Assembly (NCBI RefSeq): GCF_000208745.1
Contig: NC_030859.1
Location: forward strand, 3,404,848-3,468,847
Reading direction: 5' to 3'
DNA: 64,000 nucleotides
Source: Theobroma cacao
Lineage: Eukaryota; Streptophyta; Magnoliopsida; Malvales; Malvaceae
The translations under genes were made by a program, and so were the position numbers. This document shows positions 60,848 through 64,000 of this stretch, in pieces (position 1 is the stretch's first letter; every line of letters starts with the position of its first letter). The notes beneath the pieces were generated by a model. That model was not told the origin of the DNA. It searched no databases and saw nothing but the letters and a program-made list of their open reading frames with translations.

Positions 60848-63800
60848 AGCCTTTTTCGTTATTTCAGCCTTACGTTTATGATTTATATTCTTCTATTTTC
60901 ATAAATTAGTAATAATTTTTAGTTTAGCAAAATAATATAATGAATGAGAGTTAATTTGGTATTAATAGGTGTATATTAACCATAGACTTTGGACAAAAAT
61001 ATGACATGGTATGTGTTTAAATGGATGCTTAAAAGAGTAATTTTTAGGATGATTTTAATATAATTTGAATCGTTTTATCAAAGAATCAAAAAAATTTTTA
61101 AATCTAAGTTTCGATTAAAAAACGATATACACTTAATATTGAACCAAACGTCGATAGAAAGATAGTGTCGTAGATTAATTAAGAATTCTCCCTTTATTAA
61201 TAACACTTTTAATTTTTTTATGATATTGTCAGCCAGATTCTAGTTGATATTGAGAGAGAAAAAATAAGTATAAAATTTAGGGATGAAGTCAAGCCAAATC
61301 ATAATCAATTATGATACTAGCACTAGTACTAACATTACAAGATTTGATAATTTCCTTTTTCATAAGTTAACCAAAATCATAATCAATTATAGTTTCAAAC
61401 CAAATCAATAAAAAAAATAAATCAAATGGAAAATTTTTTTATTCCCAAATAGACTTTTGTATATGTCAATAATATTGATAAATACTAATTATTATTTAAT
61501 ATGATGCAACCTCTCGATGTTAGGAAAAAATTATATATATGTTGAGCATTTTTAGAGATATTTTTTATATTTATATTATTATTTTAATTCGTGGACAACC
61601 ACCTTCTATTAAAATTAAAAAAATGAAATAAAATAAAATATTAAGAAGGGAAAGGATTGTGATATAAGCAATGACGTCTTCTTTTGGTGCTCGCTCGTGT
61701 GCTTCACACGAAAAGGTACGGCCAAATCCCGCAACACCTTTTTATAAATTCACGCGCTACGTCGCGCGTGAATATGACATTTTTCTTGTGACTGGACCCC
61801 GCAGTTTCCTTCTTATCCTCGTCTGCTAAAAAGTAATTGCCATGAACGTGGCATCTAGTCATTGGTCGACTGTGGATCGAAATTGATAGCTTGATTTTGA
61901 GCGTCCACTTCTTTTTTTTTTTTTTTAATGCAAAGAAGAAAAAGATGGCTTAAATTTGAAAGCAACAAGTATTACTACATTTGGTATTAAATTATTTCTA
62001 AAAATAGCACTTAAATTGTTTTTACTTTCCTTTTTAAATCTTATGAAATGTGCTTTTTGAACTTTTTTTTTATAGTAGAAGGGAAGATTAAATAATCTTT
62101 TTTAAATAACAACAAAAAGATAGTAAGCGAAGCATGTATATCATGTGAAATTATTTATAATTTCTATTTTTGTTAGTTTCCTAATTTAATATGTTTGACT
62201 TTATCATATGTTTCATGCTTTGTCTCATGATGGCTAATCATAATTATAACATACAAGAACAATTGGAGGGACAGCAATCGGATACCTATCCAAGTTGATC
62301 ATGTTCAACTTAGTGATATTTAAGCTTGTGAGCATTGAAAGTGAAATGATAAAGAAAACTCAGTGTAAAATTGAAAAAATGACTCGCATGAGATGAGACT
62401 TAAACTTGTATTATTTATATTTGTATGAAATGGGTTTGGGGTTAGATATTTTATTGTGAATTTTAAAATATAATAATGAAATCAATAGAATTGCGATTTC
62501 ATGCTTCGAACAAAACAAAATAATTAGCATTAAGACTATATGGTCGAATTTGAAAATTTACTATTATGAATATGAAAACAAAAAAAATCTCTTCATACCA
62601 ACTCATTTGAAAAGAAAGATTCTTTCTTTTAGGTTAAGTGAGGATCTTTGTGAACTTTATTAAGCTTTTTGGGTAATTAACAAGTTAATGTTTTTAAGAT
62701 TTAGTAGGTGTCATTTCACACCTAACAGATTAATTATTATTTTATTTAAACTCTTAGGATACCCCAAATCAAAGGCAATTGTGGTGGGGGAGCCAAGTGG
62801 GGGATTATCTCCTTACCCTAATAGGAAAATGGTACCAAAATAAGAGAACAATTTTAAGGTAAGGGTTACCCTAACAGGAAAGGTTCTTACATAGTATGAG
62901 AAAGAAGAAAAGATTCATTCTAGTGCTCTCAAGTCAAATCAAATCAAATCAATGTACTAGCTCCTTTTTGGTTTCCAAATGGGGTAAAATGAACGGCCTT
63001 GATTTGTTCATCATGGTATTTTCCCTTTTTGGTGGTGAAATTGATTGATATGTTTTGGTCTTATTTGTTGTTGTTGGTGACAGCTGACAATAGCTCTTCC
63101 CTCTCTATCTCCATTAAGGTTTCTCTCTATCCTCTCATTCTGCTTATTTTTCCTATCCACAAAATTGGTAGTTGGCCTTTTTATTTTTTTCTTTAGTGAA
63201 TTTATCAGAATACCCTTTATGGCAAAAAAATCAAATTACCAATAAATAAATAAAAAATATTTAAAATTTTATTAACTTAAAAAATAAAAATCTTCTTCTC
63301 TCATAGATTGTTCCAGCCTTTGTAGCTTACCAACCAATAGCTGGACAGGCAGAAAAAGTTGCATAAAATTATGGTGGTGGGGGCAAACCTAAATTATTCT
63401 CAACTGCCCAAGAATTTATTTGATTAATTTTTATATGGGTCAAGTTCCTTAATCATGGTATTACTTCTCTTAATTATATTTTATATGCATTAAGTTTTGA
63501 GGTATATATATCTTCTGTCTTAATATCATATATATTTCCTTGTTATCTATTACTAGTTCCAAATTTCAACTTATCAAAAATAGAATATATAGTAAAGTAT
63601 ATAGTCCATGGTCAAATAAAAATAGATTAAACCATTCAAGCCGTACATTTGCTATTTTTATTTTATTTTTATTTTTTTTGGATGCGCAATATGTTTGACC
63701 TTTCCTATTTAATATCATCTGGATCCATGGAGCTTGCGATTGTTTATTGATATCCAAGGAACACTTTTAAAGTAATCTTAAAGTCAAATTCTTAAAAACG

Positions 63801-64000
63801 AGATAATATTTTAAGGATGAGATAGATCATGTTTGTTGAATATTTATACGTATTTAAATGAATATGTAATTTATGTCCTTTTAATATGGATTGAAATAAA
63901 ATTTTTTAAAATTCTCGTACGTTCGTTTCGTAATTAGAATTTTCAGAAACTTATAACAATATACTCAGAGTTATGTAAAGTAAATTATAAAGAATATGTA
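60848..64000. other. AT-rich spacer to the window end
   Basis: No supported gene on either strand. A short GC-rich island with two hairpins lies at 61690-61775. The 62.7-63.4 kb part is somewhat less AT-rich but holds no coding exon that I could recognise. Confidence 0.45.
61690..61775. promoter_or_regulatory. GC-rich island with two perfect hairpins
   Basis: TCGTGTG-CTT-CACACGA at 61695-61711 and ATTCACGCGC-TACGTC-GCGCGTGAAT at 61748-61773 are perfect inverted repeats (7-bp and 10-bp arms). TGACGTC precedes them near 61672 and TTTATAAATT lies at 61741-61750. The CGCG and ACGT cores resemble binding sites of CAMTA and bZIP factors. The role is unknown. Confidence 0.4.

Noticed and set aside
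1..64000. tRNA, rRNA, snRNA, CRISPR and bacterial-type operon signals
   Set aside because: A visual scan found no B-box, no snRNA upstream element with TATA at the right distance, and no array; the window is plant nuclear sequence, where CRISPR and operons are not expected.

Overview
The window is nuclear DNA from a flowering plant, most likely a eudicot. Genes are split by many short AT-rich GT-AG introns, the spacers are very AT-rich with (AT)n runs and foldback elements, and every recognised gene has a plant housekeeping orthologue (TONNEAU1, leukotriene-A4-hydrolase-type aminopeptidase, plastid ribosomal protein L10, HDHD5/CECR5-type phosphatase, a ZC3H15/DFRP-type CCCH protein, UPF2). 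I cannot fix the species from sequence alone.

Layout: 1.8-6.35 kb (-) TON1, 8 coding exons, with a 52-nt last exon in no long open frame; 7.7-10.5 kb (+) LTA4H, 4 exons, divergent from TON1; 12.5-13.2 kb (+) a decayed ribose-5-phosphate isomerase pseudogene; 14.55-15.24 kb (-) intronless plastid RPL10; 15.97-20.17 kb (-) a 12-exon HAD phosphatase; 21.1-24.8 kb (+) an 8-exon CCCH zinc-finger gene, divergent from the HAD gene; 24.8-40 kb, a gene-poor stretch with two related tiny genes (30.28-30.48 and about 33.35-33.56, both -) that look like a local tandem duplication with a duplicated non-coding block, and one small predicted secreted peptide (36.57-36.82, -); 40.3-53.9 kb (+) UPF2, 17 coding exons; 53.9-64 kb, no recognisable gene, with at least two MITE-like foldback elements and two short promoter-like islands.

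The genes do not form one pathway. They cover cytoskeleton (TON1), peptide turnover (LTA4H), plastid translation (RPL10), a probable organellar phosphatase, translation-linked GTPase partnering (CCCH) and mRNA quality control (UPF2). The models were built by hand from splice signals and reading phase. Each large model closes in frame at a length near what I recall for its Arabidopsis orthologue. I found no clear new multi-gene system. The most unusual items are the tandem pair of tiny genes with a frame break in one copy, the secreted-peptide gene, two GC-AG introns, the isomerase pseudogene, the repeated promoter motif between TON1 and LTA4H, and the hairpin-rich island near 61.7 kb.
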